Source: Bacillota bacterium
GTDB lineage: Bacteria > Bacillota > UBA994
Length of the DNA stretch: 38,715 bases
Assembly (NCBI GenBank): GCA_009773495.1
Contig: WSXW01000016.1
Span: forward strand, 1-38,715
Direction of reading: 5' to 3'
Position 1 is the stretch's first letter. Every line of letters begins with the position of its first letter. Of the stretch, positions 1-9,061 are shown piece by piece. Under the pieces are notes generated by a model. The model ran no database searches, was not told where the DNA came from, and saw only the letters and a program-made list of their open reading frames with translations. A program made the translations under genes and the position numbers.

Positions 1-104
1 TTCGGCTACTCATTGACATCCTCACACACATCCCCTCGGTTATATTTCTATATGAGTGAGCCGATTACCCTTCGGTAAGATTATAGGTGAGTGATTGCGC
101 TCGC

Positions 105-133
105 TTGCGGGCTTAAATGGGCAATGATACAAT
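105..133 (+). promoter_or_regulatory. Candidate secA promoter (extended -10)
   Basis: TTGCGG (105-110) is followed after 17 bases by TACAAT (128-133). A TG at 125-126 lies one base before the -10, which makes it an extended -10 site. The -35 matches the sigma-A consensus only in its TTG. This leaves a leader of about 60 bases before secA. The rest of 1-198 holds a small hairpin at 66-79 (TTACC/GGTAA) and no gene that I can support; the gene usually upstream of secA lies outside the window. Confidence 0.5.
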
Positions 134-198
134 TAATAGAACGTTTGCAGCAGTGCTTTCATCGTGAAGGCCTGTTTTTTTAGGAGGAATAGTGCTAA

Positions 199-2853
199 AT
201 GTTAGGATTTTTAAAGAGTATCTTTGACACCAATACGCGCGAGCTCAAGCGCATGCAAAAAGTTGTAGAACAGATAAATCAGCTGGGAACCCCATACGTA
301 TCTTTATCCGATGAGGAGTTGCGCGCTAAGACGGCGGAGTTTAAAGAGCGCTACTCCCAAGGTGAGACCTTAGACGATATTTTACCCGAGGCCTTCGCCG
401 CCGTGCGCGAGGCTACTAAGCGCATGATAGGTCAGCCGCATTTTGATGTGCAGTTACTCGGCGGCATGGTTTTACACCAAGGCCGCATTGCCGAGATGAA
501 GACCGGCGAGGGCAAAACTCAGGTAGCAGTTTTGGCAGCCTATCTCAATGCTCTTACCGGTAAAGGCGTGCATGTTGTCACTGTCAATGATTATTTGGCG
601 CGCTTTCATAGCGAATGGATGGGGCAGATTTACCGCTTTTTAGGCCTTTCAGTAGGCCTAATCGTCCATGGCAAGGATTTTTCTGACCGCAAGCGAGCTT
701 ATGCCGCGGACATCACCTATGGCACAAATAATGAGTTTGGCTTTGATTACCTGCGCGACAATATGGTGCTAGACCGCAGCCAAATGGTGCAGCGCAAGCT
801 CCATTACGCTATCGTGGATGAAGTGGATAGCATCCTTATCGACGAAGCAAGGACCCCGCTTATCATCTCAGGTCAAGCCGAGGACTCCACAGACTTGTAC
901 TATAGATTTGCCAAGCTGGTGGTAGGCTTTTGCGAAGGCGATGATTACAACGTAGACGAAAAGCTCAAGACGGTAACACCTACAGAGGCGGCTGTGCACA
1001 AAACAGAGCGTGCTTTGGGGGTCGAAAACTTATTCGATAACACTAATATGACTTTGCAGCATCATTTAAATCAGGCGATTAGGGCTAAAGCCCTGATGAA
1101 GCTCGACCGGGACTACGTCGTTAAAGACGGAGAAATTATTATCGTCGATGAATTTACAGGCCGTATGATGTATGGCAGGCGTTACAGTGCCGGGCTGCAT
1201 CAGGCTATAGAAGCCAAAGAAGGGGTCAAAATAGAGAAAGAAAGCCAAACCCTGGCTAGTATCACCTTCCAGAACTACTTCCGTATGTATGAAAAGCTTA
1301 GCGGCATGACTGGTACGGCAGTGACAGAGGAAGAGGAATTTAGGCATATATATAAAATGGACGTAGTTGTTCTGCCGACGCATCGCCCGATGATTCGTAA
1401 GGACATGGCTGATGTGGTCTACAAGGCCGAGCGCGCTAAATTTGCAGCGGTCGTTGAAGATATCATCAAGCGCTATGAGACCGGGCAACCTGTTCTCGTG
1501 GGTACCATCTCTATTGAGAAATCTGAGCACTTGAGTGGATTATTGAAAAAGAAAGGCATACCTCACCAGGTGCTAAACGCCAAGCACCATGAACGTGAAG
1601 CGGACATTGTGGCTCAAGCGGGTCGTTTTAAGGCTGTGACCATCGCCACCAACATGGCCGGTCGCGGCACAGATATTTTGCTGGGGGGCAACGCGGACTT
1701 CTTGACCCGCCATGCCATGCTAGATCATGGCCTGAGGCCCGAGGACTGGGCCGAGCTTCCTTTGCGTACAGATGACGAAGCAATTGCATTAAGGGCCCAA
1801 TACGCAGCAGAGCTTAAACGGTGCAAAGCCGAGACAATAAAAGAGCATGAACAGGTTGTAGCTGTAGGCGGACTTCATATCATCGGTACCGAACGTCACG
1901 AGGCACGCCGCATAGATAACCAGTTGCGGGGCCGTGCCGGGCGTCAAGGGGATCCTGGTTCTACCCAGTTTTTCTTGTCCCTGGAGGATGATCTCATGCG
2001 CCTATTTGGCGGTGAGATGATGTACAGCTTAATGGATAAGTTGGGGGTAGAAGAGGATATGCCAATCGAGCATGGTCTGCTTAGCTCAGCTATTGAGCGA
2101 GCCCAGAAGCGAGTGGAAAACCGCAATTTCGATACACGTAAGCACGTATTAGAGTACGACGACGTCTCCAACCAGCAACGTGAGATTATTTACCGCCAAC
2201 GCCGTGAGGCTTTGGCTGGCGAGTTGACGGGTGTCGTTGAGAACATGCTAGAAGAAATCATTTCGCATACAGTTGACGCCTATATTCCAGCCAAGACGTA
2301 TCCGGAGGAGTGGGACGTCGCTGGGCTTAAGCAGGCTGCCGAAGAGTTCTTCCCGCTACCTGAGCTAGACGCCGAAACCTGGCGCGAATTCACACCTCAA
2401 GGACTTAAAGAAGAGTTAGTTCGCTTAGCAGAGCAGGCGCTAGATAAGCGGGCGCAGGAAGTTGGTCCCGAGATTATGCAGGACCTTAAACGCGTTGTTC
2501 TACTGCGCATGGTTGATTCCAAATGGATGGCACACTTAGATAACATGGATGAGCTGCGCCAAGGGATTGGGCTGCGGGCAGTTGGGCAGCGAGACCCCTT
2601 GATTGAATATAAGATGGACGCATTTGAAATGTTCCAGCAGATGATTGCTGAAATCAGACAAGATGTAGTCAGGTATATGTTTACCGTCCAAGTCGTGGCG
2701 GAGCCGCGAGTAGCCCCGACTGCTAGGGTCAAACAAACTACGGCGCCACAGCCTGCAGGACAACCTTCGTCTACTAAAGAAACTGGACGAAATGATCCTT
2801 GCCCTTGTGGTAGTGGTAAGAAATTCAAGAAGTGCTGTGGGCGAGATGCATAA
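199..2853 (+). CDS. secA: Preprotein translocase ATPase SecA
   Basis: SecA is the ATP-driven motor that pushes unfolded preproteins through the SecYEG channel at the cytoplasmic membrane. The 884-residue protein has the DEAD-type motor with Walker A GEGKT at residues 103-107 and the DEVD box at 207-210. Motor motifs such as GRGTDI and the [11 protein letters not shown] stretch follow. The C-terminal SEC-C zinc motif CPCGSG...CC binds SecB or ribosomes in relatives. Length is normal for a Gram-positive SecA1. The ATG start is fixed by AGGAGG at 182-187. The prfB start follows 12 bases after the stop, as in the common secA-prfB pair. Nothing is missing, so this is the housekeeping copy and not an accessory SecA2. 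Confidence 0.98.
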   Translation: MLGFLKSIFDTNTRELKRMQKVVEQINQLGTPYVSLSDEELRAKTAEFKERYSQGETLDDILPEAFAAVREATKRMIGQPHFDVQLLGGMVLHQGRIAEMKTGEGKTQVAVLAAYLNALTGKGVHVVTVNDYLARFHSEWMGQIYRFLGLSVGLIVHGKDFSDRKRAYAADITYGTNNEFGFDYLRDNMVLDRSQMVQRKLHYAIVDEVDSILIDEARTPLIISGQAEDSTDLYYRFAKLVVGFCEGDDYNVDEKLKTVTPTEAAVHKTERALGVENLFDNTNMTLQHHLNQAIRAKALMKLDRDYVVKDGEIIIVDEFTGRMMYGRRYSAGLHQAIEAKEGVKIEKESQTLASITFQNYFRMYEKLSGMTGTAVTEEEEFRHIYKMDVVVLPTHRPMIRKDMADVVYKAERAKFAAVVEDIIKRYETGQPVLVGTISIEKSEHLSGLLKKKGIPHQVLNAKHHEREADIVAQAGRFKAVTIATNMAGRGTDILLGGNADFLTRHAMLDHGLRPEDWAELPLRTDDEAIALRAQYAAELKRCKAETIKEHEQVVAVGGLHIIGTERHEARRIDNQLRGRAGRQGDPGSTQFFLSLEDDLMRLFGGEMMYSLMDKLGVEEDMPIEHGLLSSAIERAQKRVENRNFDTRKHVLEYDDVSNQQREIIYRQRREALAGELTGVVENMLEEIISHTVDAYIPAKTYPEEWDVAGLKQAAEEFFPLPELDAETWREFTPQGLKEELVRLAEQALDKRAQEVGPEIMQDLKRVVLLRMVDSKWMAHLDNMDELRQGIGLRAVGQRDPLIEYKMDAFEMFQQMIAEIRQDVVRYMFTVQVVAEPRVAPTARVKQTTAPQPAGQPSSTKETGRNDPCPCGSGKKFKKCCGRDA

Positions 2854-2865
2854 GGAGGGAAACGA

Positions 2866-3982
2866 GTGCTAGATATTAGCGAATTGCGTACACGTGCCCA
2901 AAAGCTTCAAAAATGGGCTGAAGAGTTGAGGGATTCCCTTTGACTTAGAGGCTAAGTCAAAGCGTATAGCCACATTAACGGAGGCCGTCTCAGCTGAAGA
3001 CTTGTGGGCGGACACCACTGCGGCCCAGAAGATTTTTGGCGAGCTTAACCGTGTGCGCGCTGAAGTGGAGCGTTGGCAATCGTTAGAAAGAGAGTCAGTG
3101 GATGTACAAGAGCTAATTGAGCTCGCGGTCGAATTGGCGGACGATGAGGCTTTGTCAAATGTGCCGAAAAGACTAGGGTGCTTAGAGAAAGCCTTAGCAC
3201 AAGTGGAGCTGGAGCTTCTTCTTTCCGGGCCTTATGACAGTCGTAACGCTATAGTGGAGCTCCACCCCGGGGCGGGTGGTGTGGACTCACAGGATTGGGC
3301 TGCCATGCTCATGCGCATGTATTCGCGGTGGGCAGAGAACAGCAATTACCAGGTAGAGATCTTGGACTACTTGCCGGGAGACGAGGCTGGACTTAAGAGT
3401 GTAGCGCTTCTTATCAAAGGAGAGCTAGCCTACGGGTATTTGCAGGCTGAAAGGGGAGTGCACCGTCTGGTGCGGTTGTCTCCTTTTGATGCTTCAGGCA
3501 GGCGACATACCTCTTTTGCCTCAGTTTCAGTCGTACCCGAAATTGATGAAGATACACTCGTAGAGGTTGACCCAGATGACTTGAGAATCGACACCTACCG
3601 CAGCAGCGGAGCTGGTGGCCAGAATGTTAATAAGACGGACTCAGCCGTGCGTATTACACATCTGCCCACAGGTACAGTCACGCAATGTCAGAACGAGCGA
3701 TCCCAGCTTAGCAACAAGAATACGGCCATGCGCATGTTGCGCAGTAAACTGCTGGTGCTTAAGCTGCAGGAGCAACAGAAGGAGCTTGATCGCATTCGCG
3801 GCAGTGTGATGGAAATCGCCTGGGGGAACCAGATTCGCAGTTACGTTTTTCACCCTTACAATATGGTCAAGGATCATCGCACAGGGCAGGAGACCGGCAA
3901 TGTTCAAGCTGTAATGGATGGGGACTTAGACCCATTTATGGATGCCTTCCTGCACTGGCAGGCCGAACGCAAAAAAGGATAA
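2866..3982 (+). CDS. prfB: Peptide chain release factor 2, +1 programmed frameshift
   Basis: RF2 recognises UAA and UGA stop codons and triggers peptide release on the ribosome. The reading frame is join(2866-2940, 2942-3982). Twenty-five codons from a GTG start run into an in-frame TGA at 2941-2943, and a +1 shift then continues into the long frame, giving 371 residues. The codon-recognition tripeptide SPF falls at residues 205-207 and the catalytic GGQ at 250-252, the same positions as in E. coli RF2, which confirms the joined product. The RBS GGAGGG lies at 2854-2859, just after the secA stop. Low RF2 should favour frameshifting at the TGA, giving autoregulation. Read without the shift, the gene would look N-terminally truncated, starting near 3002. 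Confidence 0.96.
2929..2944 (+). promoter_or_regulatory. prfB +1 frameshift site
   Basis: The SD-like AGGG (2929-2932) lies a few bases before the slippery CTT TGA C (2938-2944). The TGA is codon 26, as in E. coli. The CTT TGA C core is exactly conserved. The internal SD-like element is shorter than AGGGGG and is placed five bases upstream of the slippery codon. Confidence 0.93.
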
Positions 3983-4067
3983 AGCTAACAGGTGGAGCGT
4001 AGCAAAGCATAAAAAAAGGTTTTTTCTTCCGCTATCGCGAATATGTATATTAGCGGGAGGAATGCCA

Positions 4068-4391
4068 GTGAAAGCTATGCCGATTTTTTGCGGAGTTGCT
4101 TTTTGCCTCGGGGCACCCCTCGCAATTTCTAGTCTTTACTCAGGTACCATCTCGGTAGCTACTGCCTATGTAATTGTTTGGTCGGCAGTATTCTTCGGAG
4201 GTGCTTGGGGCGGGCGAGCCGTCGAAGTGGACCAGTTTATTCCCGCTTTAATTACGGGCTTATGGGCGGGAGGGCTTACCATACTCTTTTCCCCTGCTCA
4301 GGAAGACCTTTGGGGTGCGTTATCGACGTTAGCCGTGTTTGGTTTTGTGGCGGTACTAGGGGCTCGTGTGCTTAACCGGGAGAGGAGGTAA
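4068..4391 (+). CDS. Small four-helix membrane protein of unknown function
   Basis: The product is about 107 residues and almost entirely hydrophobic. I see four likely membrane segments with glycine-rich turns, including a GGAWGGRAVE stretch between the second and third. It ends in a basic LNRERR tail. Size and layout resemble the YrzE/DUF3792-type small membrane proteins of Bacillota, but I do not recognise a diagnostic motif. The GTG at 4068 is preferred because GGGAGG (4055-4060) sits seven bases upstream; the in-frame ATG at 4062 is only one base from that RBS. The gene follows prfB by 85 bases and its end nearly abuts the RBS of the DUF2993 gene, so the two are probably co-transcribed. 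Confidence 0.6.
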   Translation: MKAMPIFCGVAFCLGAPLAISSLYSGTISVATAYVIVWSAVFFGGAWGGRAVEVDQFIPALITGLWAGGLTILFSPAQEDLWGALSTLAVFGFVAVLGARVLNRERR

Positions 4392-4396
4392 ACCGT

Positions 4397-5086
4397 ATGA
4401 AAAAGGTATGGGTGGTGCTATTAGTTATTATCGGGTTGGTAGTGGTAGCTGAGATTTCAGCGCCTTACCTAATTGCACGGGGATTAGAAGTGGGGCTCAA
4501 TAAGACCTTGGGAGTAGATGTCCAACTGCGGCTTAAGTCTTACCCCTCTTTAAGAATGCTGCTGGGGCAGTTTGATCACATTTCTGTAGTGGCCAAAAAT
4601 GTAAATCTGGGCGGACTATCCGTAAGTGAATACACTCTAATCGCCCAAGAAGTTGACGTAAATGTGCGTTCGCTTTTGGGAAGGCGGGAGTTGACGTTTA
4701 ATAATCAAGGGAACATGGAAGTACAGGTTGTAGTGGCGGAGGGGGAGCTAAGTACCTACTTGTGGGAGAATATCCCCGAGTTAAAGGGGTGGAGGGTGCA
4801 AGTTAACCAGGGCAGTGTTACTGTGGTGGGACAAGCCCCTATTCTCAACGCTATGGTGGATATGCGTCTGCAAGGCAAGTTTGTGCCTCAAGGGGCGGAT
4901 AAATTAGCCTTTATTCCCGAGCTACTGGAGTTACAGAACATCACCCTACCCCAAGGAGTTGTTGATGCGGTATTGCAGGGGGCGGAATTTTACATTGACC
5001 TCGCTGCTGCACCTATGCCGTTAGAACTACTAGATGTTAAAATGGAACCGGGACAACTAGTATTGCGGGCAAAAGTGCTGCAATAG
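4397..5086 (+). CDS. DUF2993 (LmeA-like) lipid-binding envelope protein
   Basis: The 229-residue protein has one N-terminal hydrophobic helix (about residues 4-22) serving as signal anchor, followed by an extracytoplasmic domain of alternating beta strands. The early pattern of a basic-amphipathic helix, then LKSYPSLRMLLGQFD and strand repeats such as VDVNVRSLLGRREL, matches the DUF2993 family. Some members of that family (mycobacterial LmeA) bind phospholipid at the membrane. Here the exact role is unknown. AGGAGG at 4383-4388 sets the ATG start. It sits six bases after the preceding small membrane protein and before the wall-polymer genes, so a role in envelope lipid or polymer handling is plausible by context only. 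Confidence 0.75.
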   Translation: MKKVWVVLLVIIGLVVVAEISAPYLIARGLEVGLNKTLGVDVQLRLKSYPSLRMLLGQFDHISVVAKNVNLGGLSVSEYTLIAQEVDVNVRSLLGRRELTFNNQGNMEVQVVVAEGELSTYLWENIPELKGWRVQVNQGSVTVVGQAPILNAMVDMRLQGKFVPQGADKLAFIPELLELQNITLPQGVVDAVLQGAEFYIDLAAAPMPLELLDVKMEPGQLVLRAKVLQ

Positions 5087-5091
5087 GTATT

Positions 5092-5117
5092 AAGCCTCCC
5101 CTCGTGGGGAGGCTTTA
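5092..5117 (+). terminator. Hairpin in the DUF2993-DUF5693 gap
   Basis: AAGCCTCCCC (5092-5101), loop TCGT, and GGGGAGGCTT (5106-5115) form a perfect 10-bp stem followed only by TTTAAA. The U tract is short, so this may be a weak terminator or attenuator that lowers expression of the downstream wall-polymer genes, and not a full operon end. Confidence 0.6.
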
Positions 5118-5145
5118 AAGATTCAGACTGGGATGGTGTTTGAAC

Positions 5146-7029
5146 ATGCCACGCAAGGCTTATGCTATTATTATGCTTCTTGTTGTACTCGCGTCGGGAA
5201 CTATACTTTGGCAAAGACATTTTGTTGAAAGCCGCAATAGACAGGTGGCTCTATTTATGGACGGTACAGATCTATTGTACCGTTCTAGGATGCTTAACCT
5301 CGATCTCCATGTGTATCTTGCGGAACTTAAGCAGGCAGGGCTTTATGGCGTTGCTAGCCATGTAACCCCATTGCTTGATCTTGAGGCTTTGGGTGATGTG
5401 CTGATGAAACCCGCCGGTAACGAAGCCTCCCAGTACGCCCGTTCGCTCGGGCTCCCCGCCCCTCTCCCCTCCCAGTCCATACTGGAAATTAAGGCGGAGA
5501 ACTTGCGTGACTCACTAACTTCATTAGTAATTTCTCTGACTTCCGGACAGGTTACAGTATATGGTGAGTTTGTCTATACAGAGTTGCCGTACCAACGCTT
5601 GCGGCGCACCAGCCTAGGTTTTTCACCTGAGCTAATTGCCGCCATCGATGCCAGCGGCTTAGCCTTTTTACCAGTCTTTTCTCCGTATACGGGTAGTTCA
5701 GTGCGAGAGTTTACTGCGTACCTAAAAACGCGCGAATTTGCAGGTGTAATGTTTACGGGCAACCGCTTGGCAGAAGACTTAGGTGCCGTACAAGAACTTG
5801 CTGCGGTTGTTGCCGAGCGTCAGCTAACTATCTACTGGCTGCAGCGCTCTGACACTCTGCGTGGGTACGTTCCCTTAGAGGGCATAGAGCAGGTACTTAA
5901 TCCGCAGAGCCGAATTGTACGGAGTTATCGCATATCTAGGGCCGAAACAGATAACCCTCAGGTGAACCCAGAAAATATGGTGTCACGTTGGCTAGGGTCA
6001 ATCAAGGAGTACAATACGCGAGCAATCTACATGCGCCCGTTTTACCGTGAAAATGATATTAGCTTAAATGCTGAATATGTGGCGTTAATGGCAGACTCAG
6101 CCTTAAGGGCAGGATATACCTTAGGACCGGCCGAGCCATTTGCCCGTTATTACCCTTTCTGGGGTCTGTCAGTGCTGGTAGGTATCGGTATTGGGTTGTT
6201 AGCTCTAACCGTTGCCTTGCGATATGGTCTTTGGCGCCGGTTAGCCTGTGCCGGGTTCTTGGCAGTAGTACTGTCTCAAATCGCGCTATTCTCTCCATTA
6301 AGCGTGTGGTTGCGTTTGGCACTAGGTTTGTTCGGAGCGATTATAGCAAGCTTTGCTGGCATTTCTTTAGCGGCGGAAGGCAAGAATCCCTGGCTTTCTT
6401 TTGTAGGTATACAGACGGCCACAATCAGCTTTGCTTTGCTAACAGCATCTTATCTCAGTGACTACGCTTTCATTACGGAGTTCGAATTCTTTAGAGGCGT
6501 GAAGCTGCAGTATACATTACCATTGTTTATACTCGCTGCATTAGTGTGGCTACCGCGTTGGCGTACCTTGCCCCGCGAATTGTTTCAGGAGACTAAAAGA
6601 GTTGGCTTGTGGGTAACTCTGGTCTTAGGTGCCTTATCTGCGGCCGCGCTATTCTTTTATATCCGTAGGTCGGGACATGTCCATTCCGTAAGTCAGCTGG
6701 AACTCGGTTTGCGTTTCTGGCTCGATGAAGTACTGGTAGCCAGGCCGCGCTTTAAGGAACTAGTGGCTCACCCCCTGCTGTTGTTAGTGCTCTTCTATCG
6801 GCCGCGCCTATCTAAGCTGACCTATGAGATGGGACTGGTTGCAGCTGCAATTGGTCAAGTATCAATCGTAAATACATTTATGCATTTACGTACGCCTCTC
6901 GCATTATCCCTACTGCGTGTATTTCATGGTCTGTGGATTGGGACTATTATGGGTCTGCTAGGGATAGCAGTTGTAGAAATTGTGTTGCGTCTATCGCTAA
7001 AAATACGCGGAGGGAAAGCCAGCAGATGA
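5146..7029 (+). CDS. DUF5693 family polytopic membrane protein
   Basis: This 627-residue protein has an N-terminal membrane anchor (about residues 5-22) and then an extracytoplasmic region of about 310 residues with alternating strands and helices (barrel-like, including FSPELIAAIDASGLAFLP and VMFTGNRLAEDLG). A C-terminal half with about eight membrane helices follows. This matches the DUF5693 family of Bacillota, which I associate with csaB-type wall-polymer loci. The catalytic activity is unknown. I chose ATG 5146 because GGGATGG lies about nine bases upstream; TTG 5140 is possible but too close. The stop overlaps the next ATG (ATGA), so it is translationally coupled to the glycosyltransferase. 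Its position suggests a part in polymer export, modification or transfer, which is inference. Confidence 0.8.
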   Translation: MPRKAYAIIMLLVVLASGTILWQRHFVESRNRQVALFMDGTDLLYRSRMLNLDLHVYLAELKQAGLYGVASHVTPLLDLEALGDVLMKPAGNEASQYARSLGLPAPLPSQSILEIKAENLRDSLTSLVISLTSGQVTVYGEFVYTELPYQRLRRTSLGFSPELIAAIDASGLAFLPVFSPYTGSSVREFTAYLKTREFAGVMFTGNRLAEDLGAVQELAAVVAERQLTIYWLQRSDTLRGYVPLEGIEQVLNPQSRIVRSYRISRAETDNPQVNPENMVSRWLGSIKEYNTRAIYMRPFYRENDISLNAEYVALMADSALRAGYTLGPAEPFARYYPFWGLSVLVGIGIGLLALTVALRYGLWRRLACAGFLAVVLSQIALFSPLSVWLRLALGLFGAIIASFAGISLAAEGKNPWLSFVGIQTATISFALLTASYLSDYAFITEFEFFRGVKLQYTLPLFILAALVWLPRWRTLPRELFQETKRVGLWVTLVLGALSAAALFFYIRRSGHVHSVSQLELGLRFWLDEVLVARPRFKELVAHPLLLLVLFYRPRLSKLTYEMGLVAAAIGQVSIVNTFMHLRTPLALSLLRVFHGLWIGTIMGLLGIAVVEIVLRLSLKIRGGKASR

Positions 7030-8132
7030 AAATTGTACATGTAAATGGTGGTGGTGAAACTGGTGGCGGCAAGAGCCACCTGCTGGCCTTGCTCCCTCAG
7101 CTGCGCAGGCTAGGTGCTGATGCCAGTCTCCTGTGTTTTTCGGCTGGCTTGTTATCTCAAGAGGCGCAGGAGCAGGGCATTCCTACCCATACGCTACATG
7201 TGAGCAGTATGTTGTCGCCTCGCCTTATGGTAGGGCTGTATCAGTATTTCAAAACGCTAGGACCAGATATCGTCCACACTCACGGCGGCAGGGCCAACCT
7301 TTACGGGCGTTTGGCGGCCAAGCTAGCTGGGGTGCCATTGGTGATTACAACCGTCCATAGTCATACTGACCTAGATTACACCTCGCCCTGGCAGAACATG
7401 TGGTTTTCTACCGTTGACCGTGCCACCTGGGGCCTGGCGGACGGCCTAATTGCAGTTTCCTGTGAACTTCAGCGAGCTTTATTGCGTCGCGGATTGAAGC
7501 AAACTAAGGTACGGGTTGTGTACAATGGAATAGAGGATGTTCGTCCCAAATCTCTGGCACTGCACGAAGAGTTTAGTTTGCCCGCCGATAGCGACGTGCT
7601 TTGTGCAGTGGGGAGATTGGTTCCCGTTAAGCGTTTTGATCTCTTACTCACAGCCATGCGTAAGGTAGTAGAGACTAACCCTAACGCAATTCTATTGATA
7701 GTTGGAGATGGCCCCTTGGAGCAACAACTGCGTGAAACCTCAGTGCAAATAGGTCTAGGTGCGCACGTTAAGTTTGTTGGCTATCGCCGTGATGCTAAGT
7801 CCATCATGGAATCGTCTGTAGCCTTTGTCATGTCATCTGAAATGGAAGGGTTACCAATTGTACTCCTAGAGGCTCTAGCAGGTGAGGTGCCCATTGTGGC
7901 TACATCTGTAGGTGGCATACCAGAAGTAATAACTACAGAAGAGAATGGCCTGCTAGTTGCACCCCTTAACTCGGGAGCGTTGGCAGAAGCTATCGTGCGA
8001 GTGCTGGCTCGGCCTCTCGAAGCACAGGAGAGAGCAGTCAACGGTAGGAAGTGGTTTGAGGAGTATGCTACAGCAGAGGCAATGGCGAGAAAGACACTGT
8101 CAGTTTACATAGAGTGGGGGGACCGCCAATGA
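7026..8132 (+). CDS. Glycosyltransferase family 4
   Basis: The 368-residue protein has the two-Rossmann GT-B layout of retaining GT4 enzymes. The N-terminal domain opens with a glycine-rich loop (GGGETGGGKSH) and contains HTHGGRANLYGRLAA. The C-terminal nucleotide-sugar domain has VGRLVPVKRFDLLL, a VGDGPLE strand-loop, and the EX7E-type site around SSEMEGLPIVLLEALAGEVPIVAT. It is likely to transfer a sugar from a nucleotide donor to a lipid-linked acceptor on the cytoplasmic face. Donor and acceptor cannot be told from sequence. ATG 7026 overlaps the DUF5693 stop by four bases, and GGAGGG (7010-7015) is the RBS. The stop overlaps the next gene in the same way. Confidence 0.93.
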   Translation: MKIVHVNGGGETGGGKSHLLALLPQLRRLGADASLLCFSAGLLSQEAQEQGIPTHTLHVSSMLSPRLMVGLYQYFKTLGPDIVHTHGGRANLYGRLAAKLAGVPLVITTVHSHTDLDYTSPWQNMWFSTVDRATWGLADGLIAVSCELQRALLRRGLKQTKVRVVYNGIEDVRPKSLALHEEFSLPADSDVLCAVGRLVPVKRFDLLLTAMRKVVETNPNAILLIVGDGPLEQQLRETSVQIGLGAHVKFVGYRRDAKSIMESSVAFVMSSEMEGLPIVLLEALAGEVPIVATSVGGIPEVITTEENGLLVAPLNSGALAEAIVRVLARPLEAQERAVNGRKWFEEYATAEAMARKTLSVYIEWGDRQ

Positions 8133-9061
8133 AAATTTTAGTGACGGGTGGCGCAGGTTTTATAGGTTCACATGTCGTTGAGAGTTTGGTTAAATGTGGT
8201 CACGAAGTGAGCGTAGTGGACAACCTTATTACAGGTAGGGTCAGCCATGTACCTCTAGGTGTCCGTTTGTACCAAGTAGATGTTGCGTCGCCGGAGCTTT
8301 TGTCAGCAGTTGTAGCAGAAAGGCCGGATGCTATTGTGCATTTAGCGGCGCAAATTAGCGTCAGTGCCTCTACCCGCGACCCAGAGGAAGATGCTCGGGT
8401 AAACATTGGGGGAGCACTTAATGTGCTACGAGCTGCACACGCTAGTGGCTGTGGCCGGATCGTCTATAGCTCAAGCGCAGCAGTATATGGCAATCCCTCC
8501 TCCCTGCCGCTACAAGAGGGTGCTTCCATGCGGCCACTTTCGCCTTATGGAGTTTCTAAGCGTGCTGCCGAGGACTATTTTTTAGCTGATGCAGCAGCCA
8601 CGGATCTTACTATTGGTGTCTTGCGCTACGGCAACGCTTATGGGCCACGCCAAGCCGTGAGCGCAGAGTGTGGCGTGACAACTATATTTGTGCAAAAGAT
8701 TCTCGAGGGGCAGAGCCCTACAATTTTCGGCGATGGCAGCGCTACTAGAGATTACGTTTATGTTGGCGATGTTGCCGAAGCTACGGTGACAGCGCTGTAT
8801 AATGATAAGAATTTGATCGTTAATATTTCAAGCGGGCAGGAAACCTCTGTGCAAGCACTATGGGACCAGTTGATTGCTCTTGCGGGCAAGAATATAAAGC
8901 CTTGTTACGGGGCAGAGCGACTAGGGGATATTACCCGCAGCTGCCTCGACCCGAGCCTAGCCTGGCGGGAGCTGAGTTGGCGTTCCACAACATCGCTGCA
9001 GGAGGGCCTGAAAAAGACTCTGGAGTATTATACTGCACTAGGGCGTACAGAGGGGTGTTAA
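8129..9061 (+). CDS. NAD-dependent sugar-nucleotide epimerase/dehydratase (GalE-like SDR)
   Basis: This extended short-chain dehydrogenase of 310 residues begins with the NAD-binding GGAGFIGSHV and carries SSSAAVYG and the catalytic YGVSK (Y-x3-K). A GNAYGPRQ stretch and the GDGSATRDYVYVGD motif, typical of UDP-glucose 4-epimerase-like enzymes, follow. It probably supplies an epimerised nucleotide sugar such as UDP-galactose or UDP-GalNAc to the flanking glycosyltransferases; the exact substrate is not visible. ATG 8129 overlaps the previous stop (ATGA), with a G-rich RBS at about 8115-8121. It is part of the same coupled operon. Confidence 0.92.
   Translation: MKILVTGGAGFIGSHVVESLVKCGHEVSVVDNLITGRVSHVPLGVRLYQVDVASPELLSAVVAERPDAIVHLAAQISVSASTRDPEEDARVNIGGALNVLRAAHASGCGRIVYSSSAAVYGNPSSLPLQEGASMRPLSPYGVSKRAAEDYFLADAAATDLTIGVLRYGNAYGPRQAVSAECGVTTIFVQKILEGQSPTIFGDGSATRDYVYVGDVAEATVTALYNDKNLIVNISSGQETSVQALWDQLIALAGKNIKPCYGAERLGDITRSCLDPSLAWRELSWRSTTSLQEGLKKTLEYYTALGRTEGC

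Noticed and set aside
1-60. TTGACA at 14-19 as a promoter, and the ATTGACATCCTC stretch as an IS200/IS605-type end
   Set aside because: The nearest -10-like boxes give 20-21 base spacers, and no transposase or matching second end is present.
1066-1530. Minus-strand 154-codon frame inside secA
   Set aside because: It lies wholly within a well-supported gene in the opposite strand and shows no domain.
3983-4061. A6-GG-T6 run after prfB as a terminator, and AATAT-GT-ATATT as an operator
   Set aside because: The A/T stem has no GC pairs and a two-base loop; the palindrome is short and AT-rich, expected by chance.
8860-9054. Upstream extension of the second glycosyltransferase to ATG 8860
   Set aside because: It would overlap the epimerase by about 200 bases, and those residues do not look like a GT-B start.
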